64,000 nt of DNA from an uncultured Prevotellaceae bacterium (GCA_947165675.1 CAMVBJ010000001.1:62001-126000); one strand, 5' to 3'; numbered from the stretch's first letter, positions 19,333-29,707 are shown. Numbers and translations: made by a program. Notes: a model not told the origin generated them from the letters alone.

Positions 19333-21021
19333 TTGTGTGGACTGGGTATTGCCGTCTTGTCGATGTCCTCATGCGATGACATGCTTTCCAAGAGCGAGCG
19401 CACCAAGTTCGAGCTCGGCCAGGAATTCTGGAATAACGCTAACCAGGTAGCCAGCTATAGTAATTCACTCTATGAGAACTACATTGGCTATGGTACTGGT
19501 GGTGGCGCTGGCTGGTTCTATTTTAAGAGTTTGAGTGATGACCAGGTGAATCCCAGTTTTGATGACTGGATGTTCACGACTGTTCCAGGCACTTCCACTT
19601 ACTGGAGTGATCCCTACAGGGAGATCCGCCGTTGCAACTATATGTTGACAGGCTTGAAGAATTCAACCCTTCTTGACAACGAGAAGAACTACTATGTTGC
19701 CGTCGGTCGCCTGAACCGCGCTTGGCAGTACTATCAGCTCGTGCGCATGTATGGTGACGTTAACCTGATTGACGAGGTAGTTCTCGATCCCGTCGCTCAG
19801 AGTGATGTGGTCTATGGTCCCCGCGTTGACCGTGACCAGGTCATGGACTACGTTCTCGAGGACCTGAATTATGCCATTCAGAACCTGGGCTCCGCTGGCA
19901 AGAACTCGTGGAGCCAGGACATGGCCCTTGCCATGAAGAGTGACATCTGCCTGTTTGAGGGAACCTATTGCAAGTACCGTAATGTCGAGGAAAACGGCAA
20001 GGCTGCCGATGCTACTCGTGCCCAGAAGTACCTTAACGAGTGTGTGAATGCTTCGCAGCAGATCATGAATTCAGGCAAGTACAGCCTGTCGGCCAACTAT
20101 GGTGAGGTGTACAACTCGCTTGACCTGAGCAAGAGCTCGGAGGTGATCTTCTTCCGTAATTACGTGAAGGACCAGTTGATGCACTCGACTGCCGACTATA
20201 CCGCTTCCTCGTCCCAGCAGCGCGGTATCAGCAAGGACGCTGTTGATGCCTTCTTGTTCCTCGATGGCAAGCCCCTGGCTACCACCGCATACAACACCGA
20301 TGACCATCCCGTGCTCGACCCGACCAACAATGCCTATAGCATCCAGAACATGCTTGCTAAACGCGACAAGCGCCTGAGCGTGCTGCTCGATCCGTACCTG
20401 TGCTTCAAGGGACATGGCTGGGTTCGTTCCAATTCCATGTTGATGACCTCATCGACAGGTTATAACATTGCCAAGTATGACAATACCAGCATGGAGGTTG
20501 ACTACCGCATCAATACCGGCAAGAATTACACCGATGCTCCCATCTACTGGTTGGCTGTTATCTACCTGAATTATGCCGAGGCTAAGGCTGAGCTGGGCAA
20601 TATCGACCAGAATGACCTGAATGTCAGCATCAACCTGCTGCAGACCCGTGCTGGCCTGCCCGCCATGACGACCAATCCTGCTGTTGATCCTGCCAACAAT
20701 ATGGGCGTGAGCAGCTTGCTGTGGGAGATCCGCCGTGCTCGCCGTTGTGAATTGATGGCCGACAACTGGTATCGTTATTGGGATCTCGTGCGCTGGCATC
20801 AGCTCGACCTGCTCGACAGCCAGGCTCATCCCAACATCAACCGTGGTGCTTACCTGGGTGGTGTATCGGATCTTGACGAGGCCTTCAACCTGGATGCTAA
20901 TGGTTATATTATCCCTGTTAGCAAGCAGCGCACCTTCGACAAGAAGTATTACCTGTGCCCGATCCCCAGCAACCAGATTATACTGAGCAAGGACGGCACT
21001 AAGCAGAATCCTGGTTGGTAA
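19309..21021 (+). CDS. SusD/RagB family outer membrane lipoprotein
   Basis: MKSLKSIILCGLGIAVLSMSSCDDMLSKSERTKFELGQEFWNN lipobox; C-terminal LWEIRRARRCELMADNWYRYWDLVRW typical of SusD_RagB. Confidence 0.93.
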   Translation: MKSLKSIILCGLGIAVLSMSSCDDMLSKSERTKFELGQEFWNNANQVASYSNSLYENYIGYGTGGGAGWFYFKSLSDDQVNPSFDDWMFTTVPGTSTYWSDPYREIRRCNYMLTGLKNSTLLDNEKNYYVAVGRLNRAWQYYQLVRMYGDVNLIDEVVLDPVAQSDVVYGPRVDRDQVMDYVLEDLNYAIQNLGSAGKNSWSQDMALAMKSDICLFEGTYCKYRNVEENGKAADATRAQKYLNECVNASQQIMNSGKYSLSANYGEVYNSLDLSKSSEVIFFRNYVKDQLMHSTADYTASSSQQRGISKDAVDAFLFLDGKPLATTAYNTDDHPVLDPTNNAYSIQNMLAKRDKRLSVLLDPYLCFKGHGWVRSNSMLMTSSTGYNIAKYDNTSMEVDYRINTGKNYTDAPIYWLAVIYLNYAEAKAELGNIDQNDLNVSINLLQTRAGLPAMTTNPAVDPANNMGVSSLLWEIRRARRCELMADNWYRYWDLVRWHQLDLLDSQAHPNINRGAYLGGVSDLDEAFNLDANGYIIPVSKQRTFDKKYYLCPIPSNQIILSKDGTKQNPGW

Positions 21022-21024
21022 TGT

Positions 21025-21101
21025 TAGTCGCTAGTCGTTAGTCGTTAGCTGACAACTGAAAACTGATAACTGACAACTGAAAACTGACAACCGACAACTG
21101 A
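21025..21101. repeat. Heptanucleotide tandem repeat (TAGTCGY then NAACTGA units)
   Basis: tagtcgc|tagtcgt|tagtcgt|tagctga|caactga|aaactga|taactga|caactga|aaactga|caaccga|caactga. Confidence 0.85.
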
Positions 21102-21114
21102 CCAACTGAAAACA

Positions 21115-21157
21115 CTGTCACCGCATGGCTTTAATGGATGCGGTGACAGCTTTTTTT
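21115..21157 (+). terminator. Intrinsic terminator after susD2
   Basis: ctgtcaccgcat...atgcggtgacag followed by ctttttttg. Confidence 0.85.
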
Positions 21158-21228
21158 GTGTCGTTATGTCGGTGCTTTTCAAGAGAATGTTGTAATTTTG
21201 CCGCCATTAATCCAATTTCTGTTTTTCG

Positions 21229-22785
21229 ATGATTACCTTTTTGATCAGCTTTGTGGCCCTGATATTGGGCTATCTGGTGTATGGTGCTGTCATGGAGCGC
21301 GTGATGCGCCCCGATGACCGCGAGACGCCTGCTGTGCGCCTTGCCGATGGAGTAGATTATGTGGCATTGCCCACGTGGAAAGTGTTTATGATCCAGTTCC
21401 TCAACATTGCGGGAACGGGACCCATCTTCGGTGCCATCATGGGCATGTGGTTTGGTACTGCATCCTACTTGTGGATTGTGCTGGGCTGCATCTTTGCCGG
21501 AGCCGTGCACGATTTCATGAGCGGTACGCTCTCGTTGCGCCACGACGGTGCCAACCTGCCGGCGCTCATCGGCAAGTACCTGGGTGGCGGCACGCGCAAC
21601 GTGATGCTCGTGTTCACCGTCTTGCTGTTGCTGATGGTGGGGGCTGTGTTTGTCTATAGCCCGGCGCTCATCCTGGCAGGCATGTGGGGTAACCCCATCA
21701 TGTGGATTATTGTCATCTTCTGCTACTATATCATTGCCACGTTGTTGCCCATCGACAAGATTATCGGCAGGATTTATCCGCTGTTTGCCATTGCCCTGCT
21801 GGTCATGGCTGCTGGTCTGCTCGTGGGGCTGATTGTCAAGATGCCACACCTGCCCGAGTTGTGGAATATGGGCGACTTGTCCGAGTGGACCCGTTCCCAG
21901 GTTGTGGATGGCAAGGACACCTTAGGTGTAATTGGCTACCTGCAGAAGAATCCCACTTTCCCCTGCCTGTTCATCACTATCGCTTGTGGTGCCATCAGCG
22001 GTTTCCATGCGACCCAGAGCCCACTGATGGCGCGCTGCCTGAAGAGTGAGCGGCTGGCCAGGCCAGTATTCTATGGCGCAATGATTACCGAGGGTCTTGT
22101 GGCTCTTATCTGGGCTACCGTTTCGTCCTACTTCTTCTACTACGGTGGCTGGAAAGAGGTTGTCAGCCCCGATGTGGTCAACGAATTCATGGCCCAGGTG
22201 CAACTGGCCGATGGCAAGACGCTCGTACAGTACTTCACCGCCCCCCAGGTGGTTAACATCGTGTGCAGCGGTTGGCTGGGCATCTTGGGTGGCACGCTGG
22301 CAGTGCTGGGCGTGGTGGCTGCTCCCATCACCAGTGGTGACACGGCCTTCCGCAGTGCCCGGCTCATCATTGCCGAGTGGCTGCACTTTGAGCAGAAGAG
22401 CATGGCACGCCGCCTCATCATCAGCATCCCCCTGTTTGTGACCTCGTTGTTGTTACTGATCTGGCAAATGGAGAACCCTGACGGCTTCAACGTGCTGTGG
22501 CAATACTTCGGCTGGTTAAACCAGGCGTTGTCGGTATTCACCCTGTGGATGATCACCGTCTATCTGGCACGTAACCACAAGGCCTATATCATTACCCTGA
22601 TTCCTGCGGTTTTCATGACGGTGGTATGCACCACCTTCCTGGTGGTGTCCCCACAGGCCCTTGGACGTGTCGATCTTACCCACTGGGTTGTTCTCGCGGT
22701 AATCCTCATCTCGGTCATCTGGTTTGCCGTCTGGCTCAAGAAAGACCGCACCAGCCGACTCGATACTAATACCAAGTCTGAATAA
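21229..22785 (+). CDS. cstA: Carbon starvation protein CstA family peptide transporter
   Basis: FMIQFLNIAGTGPIFGAIMGMWFGTASYLWIVLGCIFAGAVHDFMSGTLSLRHDGANLP; polytopic membrane protein. Confidence 0.92.
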   Translation: MITFLISFVALILGYLVYGAVMERVMRPDDRETPAVRLADGVDYVALPTWKVFMIQFLNIAGTGPIFGAIMGMWFGTASYLWIVLGCIFAGAVHDFMSGTLSLRHDGANLPALIGKYLGGGTRNVMLVFTVLLLLMVGAVFVYSPALILAGMWGNPIMWIIVIFCYYIIATLLPIDKIIGRIYPLFAIALLVMAAGLLVGLIVKMPHLPELWNMGDLSEWTRSQVVDGKDTLGVIGYLQKNPTFPCLFITIACGAISGFHATQSPLMARCLKSERLARPVFYGAMITEGLVALIWATVSSYFFYYGGWKEVVSPDVVNEFMAQVQLADGKTLVQYFTAPQVVNIVCSGWLGILGGTLAVLGVVAAPITSGDTAFRSARLIIAEWLHFEQKSMARRLIISIPLFVTSLLLLIWQMENPDGFNVLWQYFGWLNQALSVFTLWMITVYLARNHKAYIITLIPAVFMTVVCTTFLVVSPQALGRVDLTHWVVLAVILISVIWFAVWLKKDRTSRLDTNTKSE

Positions 22786-22825
22786 TTTCAAAGAATAAAT
22801 ATGGGAATCAATATACCGCAATGGG

Positions 22826-24934
22826 TTAGAACCTGTTGCGGTTATTGTTGCGGTTGCGCTTGGCGTCGTTGTACTTGTTGCCAGTGTAGGCGTTGTTGAA
22901 GCCCGTGCTGAACTCGTCTTCTTCCTCTTCCTCGTCGCCCTGGTTCTTGTCTTGCTTCTTCTCGACTTTGTTCTTGGCTTGTTCGGGCTTGTTGCGTCGG
23001 ATGTCGTCGGGCTTCTGCAGGTCGAGTGCGGTTTCATAGATGTTCCAGGTCTCGTCCAGGTCCCAGTTGCGGCGCAATCTCAGTTTCTTGGGGTAATAAT
23101 AGACTTCCTCGGGTTGCAAGTGGCTCTTGTAGTTGCCAGTGTCCCACATGCCGTTGCCGTTGCTGTCGATGGTGAGGCGCAGGTAGTAGGTGCCCGGCGT
23201 GACGTTCAACAGTTCAAACGCGCCGTTGCTGACCACAGCGGTGCGGATGACCTTCTCGCCTGAGCCTAACAGCTCGACAAGGGCACCGCTTGCCGCGTTG
23301 ACGTGGAAATAGACGTTGGCATACTCTTCCAGTCCCCTCACTTTCAACTCCTTGCTTAACTTGTCGTTGCACAGGTTATAGACCGATCTGACGGCTGCGC
23401 TATCGATGGAGAGGCGGTAGGTCGAGTCGGGCAACAGGGTCGCGGGCAGCCAGTAGCGCATGGGGTCGCAGTCGTTAACAGGCCGCAGTTGTGGCATCAT
23501 GCCGGGGTAGGGAGCCCACAGGGTGTCGCGCTTCACCTCCAGGTGCACGCCAGCGGGGTCGATGCTGGCGATGGGCGTGTCAAACTTGAGCAAGATGGAA
23601 TCACCCACGTCGATGGTACCGGCCTTGGCGAGGTCCATCTGCAGTTTGGGTATCTCGTTGGGATCGACACGCTGTAGTTCCTTGATTTCGTCCAGCTCGC
23701 CCTCGTCCAGTTCCTTGCCTTGGGCAGCGGCTTTTTCTTGTTTGTCGAGAAGTGTGGCCAGACGCTTGGCGCGCTCCTGGCGTTCCTTGGCTTTCTTTTC
23801 CTCTTCCTTGATCTGGGCGTTGGGCTTGCGGTACCCAAAGCTGATGGTGTCCGTTACTTGCTGCAACTGGTCGGCCGAATCGGTGCGCCAGTAGGTCATG
23901 GCGACGACGATGGTGTCGGTCTTGATCATCGTCGAGTCGGTGATCCAGTAGAACAGCGAGTCGTTGTCCACGGTGCGCTGCACGCGGTACCAGTCACGCT
24001 CGTGCTCGGCGGGACGCAGGACGTCCAGCTTGGGAAGCGAGTCATTGGGGGCACCAAAGAGCAGATGCAGCTTGCTTGCCGCGGGGCGGCTTGTCTGGCG
24101 GAGGTAGTGGGAGCGGTAACCCTCATTGAACATGCACAACAGCAGGTCGTTGGGCAGGTATAGGGTGTGGGTTGCCGTCATCACTGTGTCGATGCGGCGG
24201 TCAAAGGTGAAGACGGTGTCCTGTGAGGTGTACTGGCTGGTTGAGGGAACGATGATCTGGTCCAGGAAGGCGATATCTTCGGTGCGGGCCATGCGGTAGT
24301 CACCGTCCACGTCGCTCAGGGCAAACACATGATAGTTGCCGGGCTTGAGGTTGCGGATGGTGAACTTGCCGCGGTCGTTGGTGCGGCTCACGCGCTCGAG
24401 AGGCACGTTGGTAAACGCGGTGTCATCCAGGTTGCTGTGCAGGCCGACGATGACGTGCTGCATGGGTTCCAGATCTTTGGCTCTCAGGACGATGCCTGAT
24501 ACCGCTAACGTGTCGATCACGTCGCCTGTCGAGAAAGCAAATGTGTAACCGTCGAGCTGGTTGCTCTCGTTATTATCCTCGATGGCGTTAGAGAAGTCGA
24601 TGACGTAGGTCGTGTTTTCCTTCAGAGAGTCACGGAACTCGATGGTCACCTTCTTGCCCACCGTGCGGATGAGTGGTGCCGTGCGTGGGGCAGGGGAGAT
24701 GATGACCTTCTTCTGCTGGTCCTTGAGGTTGATGATCTCGTCAAAGGTGATTTCCACCTTGTTGCCCTTGAAGTTGGTGGAACCGGGCTGGGGTGACGAC
24801 TTCACTACCTGGGGGGGCGTGTAATCACGCGGACCACCCTCGGGCGACCCGATGCTGGCACACGCCACGAGCATCATTGCCACGGCAACCGCCATCAACC
24901 AGTATGTCCAATGCTTTCTCATGAATTCTATCAA
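22826..24934 (-). CDS. Ig-like (Big_5-type) domain lipoprotein
   Basis: Lipobox MMLVACASIGSPEGGPRDYTPPQVVKSSPQPGSTNFKGNKVEITFDEIINL; typical Bacteroidetes Ig-like domain protein. Confidence 0.8.
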   Translation of the reverse strand: MIEFMRKHWTYWLMAVAVAMMLVACASIGSPEGGPRDYTPPQVVKSSPQPGSTNFKGNKVEITFDEIINLKDQQKKVIISPAPRTAPLIRTVGKKVTIEFRDSLKENTTYVIDFSNAIEDNNESNQLDGYTFAFSTGDVIDTLAVSGIVLRAKDLEPMQHVIVGLHSNLDDTAFTNVPLERVSRTNDRGKFTIRNLKPGNYHVFALSDVDGDYRMARTEDIAFLDQIIVPSTSQYTSQDTVFTFDRRIDTVMTATHTLYLPNDLLLCMFNEGYRSHYLRQTSRPAASKLHLLFGAPNDSLPKLDVLRPAEHERDWYRVQRTVDNDSLFYWITDSTMIKTDTIVVAMTYWRTDSADQLQQVTDTISFGYRKPNAQIKEEEKKAKERQERAKRLATLLDKQEKAAAQGKELDEGELDEIKELQRVDPNEIPKLQMDLAKAGTIDVGDSILLKFDTPIASIDPAGVHLEVKRDTLWAPYPGMMPQLRPVNDCDPMRYWLPATLLPDSTYRLSIDSAAVRSVYNLCNDKLSKELKVRGLEEYANVYFHVNAASGALVELLGSGEKVIRTAVVSNGAFELLNVTPGTYYLRLTIDSNGNGMWDTGNYKSHLQPEEVYYYPKKLRLRRNWDLDETWNIYETALDLQKPDDIRRNKPEQAKNKVEKKQDKNQGDEEEEEDEFSTGFNNAYTGNKYNDAKRNRNNNRNRF

Positions 24935-24996
24935 CCTGCAAAGGTAATCATTTTATCCATTTCCCGCAAATAAGAGATCAAGTCGGGAAGCTGTGA

Positions 24997-25824
24997 TTAC
25001 TTGAGGGGGAAGGAGTCGAGGTCGTTGGGGATGAGGATGGGGCCGTGGTAGTACTGTGCGGCCTCGGCGGTGTAGGTTGTGGCACGGGTGTCGAGGTGGG
25101 TGTCCTCGGTGTGGTAGAGGACGAGGTGCTTCACGCCGAGTTCCTGTGCGATCATGCCTGCATCCAGGGCAGTGCTGTGGCTTTTCTCGTAGGGGTTGAA
25201 CACAAAGCGGTCCTTGTAGAGGCAGAAGGCTTCACACATCAGCCAGTCACAGCCACGGGCATAGGGCTCACACTGCATGCTGTAGGGCTCATCGCCCAGG
25301 CAGACGAGGCGCTGCCCGTCGGGCAACTGAGCCTCGAACCCGAATTGCATTGCCTTGGTTGAACCGATGTCAAAGAATGTCACCTTCATGTCGTCAATAT
25401 CCAGCATTTCACCATCTTGCACCTCTCGCAGGATGATGGTCTGACCGATGGAGTCAAAGATCTTGCGTGGTATCATGAGATCGCCCATTGTGTAGAGGGC
25501 GTGACGCACGGCGTCATTGCAATAGATGGTAAACGGCCCCTTGTGCTTGCCCTTGAAAATCATGGGAGAAATCTTGCGCATCATCCAGATGGCTCCCAGG
25601 ATGTGGTCGGTGTGGCAGTGGGTGACAAACATGTGACGGATGCTCTCGAAGGGGATGTGTGCCGCGATGAGCTGGTTGATGATGCCGTTGCCTCCGCCAC
25701 CGTCCACGAGCATGCCACCTCGGGGGGTGTGCAGGTAGAAGCAGGTGTTGTAGCAGTTGACGCACATGGCATTGCCCGTGCCCAACATGGTGATGCGTGA
25801 GATCTTGTTGTCTGTGGTACTCAT
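24997..25824 (-). CDS. MBL-fold metallo-hydrolase
   Basis: MFVTHCHTDHILGAIW metal-binding motif; LVLYHTEDTH near C-terminus. Confidence 0.88.
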   Translation of the reverse strand: MSTTDNKISRITMLGTGNAMCVNCYNTCFYLHTPRGGMLVDGGGGNGIINQLIAAHIPFESIRHMFVTHCHTDHILGAIWMMRKISPMIFKGKHKGPFTIYCNDAVRHALYTMGDLMIPRKIFDSIGQTIILREVQDGEMLDIDDMKVTFFDIGSTKAMQFGFEAQLPDGQRLVCLGDEPYSMQCEPYARGCDWLMCEAFCLYKDRFVFNPYEKSHSTALDAGMIAQELGVKHLVLYHTEDTHLDTRATTYTAEAAQYYHGPILIPNDLDSFPLK

Positions 25825-25834
25825 GTGGGTCGCG

Positions 25835-27073
25835 TTATTTGACTTTGGGGAGCTCGATGCCGAATGTGGTACCCTTGCCCACCTCCGATTCCTTGATATA
25901 AATCTGGCCGTTGTGGTACTCCTCGATGATGCGTTTAACGAGGGTCAGCCCCAGTCCCCAACCGCGCTTCTTGGTGGTGAAGCCCGGATTAAAGACGTTC
26001 TTGAAGTTCTTGCGCAGGATGCCCTTGCCGGTGTCCTTGACCAGGATGACGACGTTGTTGGGACTGTCCTCGACGGTGATGTCGAGTTGTCCCTCGCCAT
26101 CCATGGCATCCACGGCGTTCTTGGTCAGGTTCTCCATGACCCAGGCGAACAGGGTCTGGCTCAGCATCACGCCATTGTTGGTCTGGTCGTTGGTGTGGAT
26201 GTTGAGGTTGACGCGCTTGGGAATGCGGGCACGCATGTATTCCAGACTGCTCGTGACAGCCTCGTTGATGGGAACAAGTTCCTTGTCGGGCATGGAACCG
26301 ATTTTGGAAAAACGGTCGGCGATGGTCGATAGTCGCTTCACATCCTTGTCCATGTCGGTGACGATGCTCTGGTCCACACCCATCTGTTCGAGCAGCTGTG
26401 TCCATGCCATGAGCGACGAGATGGGGGTGCCCAACTGATGGGCGGTCTCCTTGGACAGTCCCACCCACACCTTGTTTTGTTCGGCCTTCTTGATACTCAT
26501 GAGCGCAAAGTAGGCGATGGCAAAGAAGAGGATGAGCACGGCGAGCTGGATATAGGGGAAGTAGGCCAGTCGGCGCAGCAGCGTCGAATCCTCGTAATAG
26601 AGGTACTGGGTCGTGTGCTCGTCAATCTTGATGTCAATCTTGTTCTCCCCGTTCTTCAAGTGGCGCAGCTTCTTGTTGAGGTACTCCAAGTTGGCAGGTG
26701 TGATCTCAAACGCGAGGCTGTCCTCGGGTTCTGGCAGGCGGAAGTTGCGGTGCAGCAAGATGTTGTCCTGGTCATCGACAAGGAGCACTGGGATGTTGTG
26801 GTTGGCCTCGATGATACTCAACAGGAAATCAACATCGGTCGCACTCGTGCCGATGGGGTTGCCATCGGCATCCACCTCGCTGCCACTGCCCATGGTTGCG
26901 AGTTCCTGGGTCGCGTCGGCCCAGATTTCCATGCGTTCGCGTTCCTGCTGGGCCAGATCCTTCACCAGGTTGTTTGAGATATAGAGGAAAAGTGCCACCA
27001 GCACCAGGGAGATGGCAAGGAAGACCACCTTCCAGATGCGGCGCGAGTCATATATGTTGCTCAAGTTAGCCAT
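25835..27073 (-). CDS. Sensor histidine kinase
   Basis: H-box KETAHQLGTPISSL; N-box NLTKNAVDAM; GKGI / GWGLGLTLVKRIIEEY; start reset to MANLSN. Confidence 0.9.
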   Translation of the reverse strand: MANLSNIYDSRRIWKVVFLAISLVLVALFLYISNNLVKDLAQQERERMEIWADATQELATMGSGSEVDADGNPIGTSATDVDFLLSIIEANHNIPVLLVDDQDNILLHRNFRLPEPEDSLAFEITPANLEYLNKKLRHLKNGENKIDIKIDEHTTQYLYYEDSTLLRRLAYFPYIQLAVLILFFAIAYFALMSIKKAEQNKVWVGLSKETAHQLGTPISSLMAWTQLLEQMGVDQSIVTDMDKDVKRLSTIADRFSKIGSMPDKELVPINEAVTSSLEYMRARIPKRVNLNIHTNDQTNNGVMLSQTLFAWVMENLTKNAVDAMDGEGQLDITVEDSPNNVVILVKDTGKGILRKNFKNVFNPGFTTKKRGWGLGLTLVKRIIEEYHNGQIYIKESEVGKGTTFGIELPKVK

Positions 27074-27096
27074 GCCGTGCAAAGGTAGCACTTTTT

Positions 27097-27129
27097 TAGT
27101 TAACAGTGAATAGTTAACAGTGAATAGTT
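27097..27129. repeat. 7/14-bp tandem repeat (tagttaacagtgaa)2
   Basis: tagttaacagtgaa at 27097-27110 and 27111-27124, then partial tagtt. Confidence 0.85.
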
Positions 27130-27159
27130 GGTCCAACCTCCTTTTTTAAAAAACAACAA

Positions 27160-28032
27160 CTATGGACAAACAAGCAAATCCTGTTCTATCCAGTGCGGGA
27201 CGCTGTCGGCGGTGTTGGGGCCGATGACCTCGCTGGCAATGGCCTTGACCTCGGGGAAGGCATTTTCTACCGCTACGCTATAGTCGGCGGCCTGCATCAT
27301 GGCCATGTCATTGCGGTTGTCGCCAAATACCACGACCCTTGTAACCCCCAACTCACTGGCGAGCTGGCGGATAGCAGCGGCCTTGCTCGTGCCTGCCGTG
27401 AAAATCTCTAAGTATCCCTCATTGGGGTCAAAGATGTCGTGATAGACCATTACCGAACAGGATGGGACCCTGTGTCGCAGGTCACTGGCAATGGCGTCGA
27501 GCACAGCAAACTTGTTCATTGAGAAGATGAGCAGTGCCTCGTCGTCGCTGTGGCGGTAGTTAGGGTCATTGAGGAAGAACCGCTTCAGGGGCAGGTGCTG
27601 GCGCTCAGCGACAAAACGCTCCTCCTGGGGCGACAGGGGACCGTAGTGGTGAGTGTAAAGCATGTCCTGGCCGTGACGGCGATAGATGAAGGGATATGCG
27701 CCGTGGTGGTCAAACACGTCGGCCACGGCTTCTATCGTCGGGTTATCAATGCCACGGGTGTGCTCAAAGGAGCCTGTCACGGGATTCCACATCGCCGAGC
27801 CACCGATGACGATAAACGGCAGCCTGGCATGGACATCCTGCATCAACGGGACGACGGTGGCTGGCGTGCGTGCAGTGGCTACTGTGAACAAGCCCTCCAA
27901 CTCACCGATGATGCGATTGAGCTTGGTCACTGTGGCAGGGGATAACCGTGAGTCCTCGCCTAACAGTGTCCCGTCCATATCACTCACATAGAGTGTCCTT
28001 GCTTTCTCCTGCCTATGGTTATTGATAATCAT
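27160..28032 (-). CDS. HAD-IIB (Cof-type) family hydrolase
   Basis: LYVSDMDGTLLGEDSRLS; VVVFGDNRNDMAMMQAADYSVAVENA. Confidence 0.92.
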   Translation of the reverse strand: MIINNHRQEKARTLYVSDMDGTLLGEDSRLSPATVTKLNRIIGELEGLFTVATARTPATVVPLMQDVHARLPFIVIGGSAMWNPVTGSFEHTRGIDNPTIEAVADVFDHHGAYPFIYRRHGQDMLYTHHYGPLSPQEERFVAERQHLPLKRFFLNDPNYRHSDDEALLIFSMNKFAVLDAIASDLRHRVPSCSVMVYHDIFDPNEGYLEIFTAGTSKAAAIRQLASELGVTRVVVFGDNRNDMAMMQAADYSVAVENAFPEVKAIASEVIGPNTADSVPHWIEQDLLVCP

Positions 28033-28282
28033 GTCCGCAAAGTTAAAAAAAATAAACATTTTCGTTGAAGTTTTAAAAAAAAATATTATATCTTTGCAAA
28101 TAGATGGTAGTATGTGTACCCTGTTTTAACAGATTTTTTACTTGACATGATGAACGGAGTGTTATGCTTAACCCCAAGTGGTTGAATGCGTTGCCAGCCC
28201 TCACTCCATGGTTTATATTACCCCTCTGCTCAATGAGGGCTGTGAGTGGAGAACCTTATTAATTTCTTAATTTTTTTATTTT

Positions 28283-28777
28283 ATGAAAAAAGTTAATTTA
28301 CTAAAGTATCTGATGCTCCTCGTAGTGGGAGTGGCGTTTGCCTTGAACGCAAATGCCGCAGGTAAGTGGGTCATGCAAGTCTGGGACCGCACGGGACAAA
28401 TGTGTGGTAGCTATGAGTTAGGCATGAAGCCCAATGTGACCTTCACCGATAACCAAATGGTTGTGACCACCGACGTGGCAGATGTTTTCTATTACGGTCT
28501 ACCCGATATGTGGAAGTTGACCTACAAGTGGAATGATGGAACAGGTCTTAACAACATCACTGCCGACAACACCTTGATGAAGTATGATGGCAGCGCTATC
28601 GTATTCCCCGCTCTTGAGGCTGGCAGCAACGTGTCGGTTTATGCCGCTAACGGTAGCCTCGTGATGAACAAGATCGTCGGCACCGCTGGCGAGTACTGCT
28701 TTCCCCTGTCAAGCTTGAGCCAGGGCGTGTATATGGTTAATGTGAATGGTAAAACCTATAAAATCGTGAAGAAATGA
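28283..28777 (+). CDS. Secreted protein with T9SS type A-like C-terminal sorting segment
   Basis: Signal peptide; C-terminus GSNVSVYAANGSLVMNKIVG...LSQGVYMVNVNGKTYKIVKK. Confidence 0.65.
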   Translation: MKKVNLLKYLMLLVVGVAFALNANAAGKWVMQVWDRTGQMCGSYELGMKPNVTFTDNQMVVTTDVADVFYYGLPDMWKLTYKWNDGTGLNNITADNTLMKYDGSAIVFPALEAGSNVSVYAANGSLVMNKIVGTAGEYCFPLSSLSQGVYMVNVNGKTYKIVKK

Positions 28778-29562
28778 AAAAGTATATATTGACACTCGCC
28801 CTCGGCCTGGTTTGCGCCGTAGGCTTCGCCCAGGACTATGTGATTGTTAACCAGGGCGACGTACAGCATAAATATCTGTTGAAAGAGGTAACCGCTATTA
28901 ACCACACCGCCGATGCCGTAACCATCGAGCAGGGAGAGAATGCTTATACCTATCAGGTGGCTACTGTTGACAGCATCACCTTTGTAAATAGCCAGGATGA
29001 TGTGATGCCCGACAACCCGCTGGATCCCTACATGCCCATCTATGATGGTGACACGCCTCCCAACATCGAGGGTTGCTACGTGGTAAGTACCTGTGTGCTT
29101 GAGTATTCTACTCTGTGGTATGATGATCCCGGCTGGGACACCTTCGTTGACCACTATGTCAAATTCTCCAACCAGGATATGGTGAACAATACTGTAGATT
29201 ATGAGAGCGCCCAGTTCGCTAGCAATACAATTTATGATTATTCGCTTGACTCGTATGTTTCGGGTAAGGACAATAATTTCACTGTATTCTTCAATATCTA
29301 TGGTGAATACGATGATGGCGTAACCACCTACAAGATGGCTTATGCTATCTCAGGTACCATCAGCGAGAACGGAATCATTGACTACTACGACGGTTTCTAT
29401 CTGCAGGAGAAGAATGACCCGTACGATCAGATGGTTCCCGTAGGCACAATCCGCGTGTTCAAGGATATGGACGGTCTTGCTGCTAGAACACAATGGCCTC
29501 TTGACTTGATCATGAAGGGTGGCGCCAATAATCCCAACGGACGTGTTAATGTCGCAAAATAA
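28774..29562 (+). CDS. Secreted protein of unknown function, translationally coupled to upstream gene
   Basis: Signal peptide MKKYILTLALGLVCAVGFAQ; ATGA overlap with 28283-28777 ORF. Confidence 0.7.
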   Translation: MKKYILTLALGLVCAVGFAQDYVIVNQGDVQHKYLLKEVTAINHTADAVTIEQGENAYTYQVATVDSITFVNSQDDVMPDNPLDPYMPIYDGDTPPNIEGCYVVSTCVLEYSTLWYDDPGWDTFVDHYVKFSNQDMVNNTVDYESAQFASNTIYDYSLDSYVSGKDNNFTVFFNIYGEYDDGVTTYKMAYAISGTISENGIIDYYDGFYLQEKNDPYDQMVPVGTIRVFKDMDGLAARTQWPLDLIMKGGANNPNGRVNVAK

Positions 29563-29594
29563 TCTCTGCTTACAGTAGAAATTAATAATCTTTA

Positions 29595-29627
29595 TCACAG
29601 GGATTGCTTCAGTGGCAATCCCTGTGA
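29595..29627 (+). terminator. Terminator hairpin
   Basis: tcacagggattgc-ttcagtg-gcaatccctgtga, 13-bp perfect stem. Confidence 0.75.
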
Positions 29628-29707
29628 TTGTTATATGATCCCGCATGGGCAATGCGTGTGCCCATTGGTGCTTGTGCCAGCGCTTTTATTAAAAAAAGGA
29701 CTGATTC

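Noticed and set aside
21118-21849. 243-aa minus-strand ORF rich in His/Gln opposite cstA
   Set aside because: Low-complexity antisense artefact overlapping strong CstA coding evidence.
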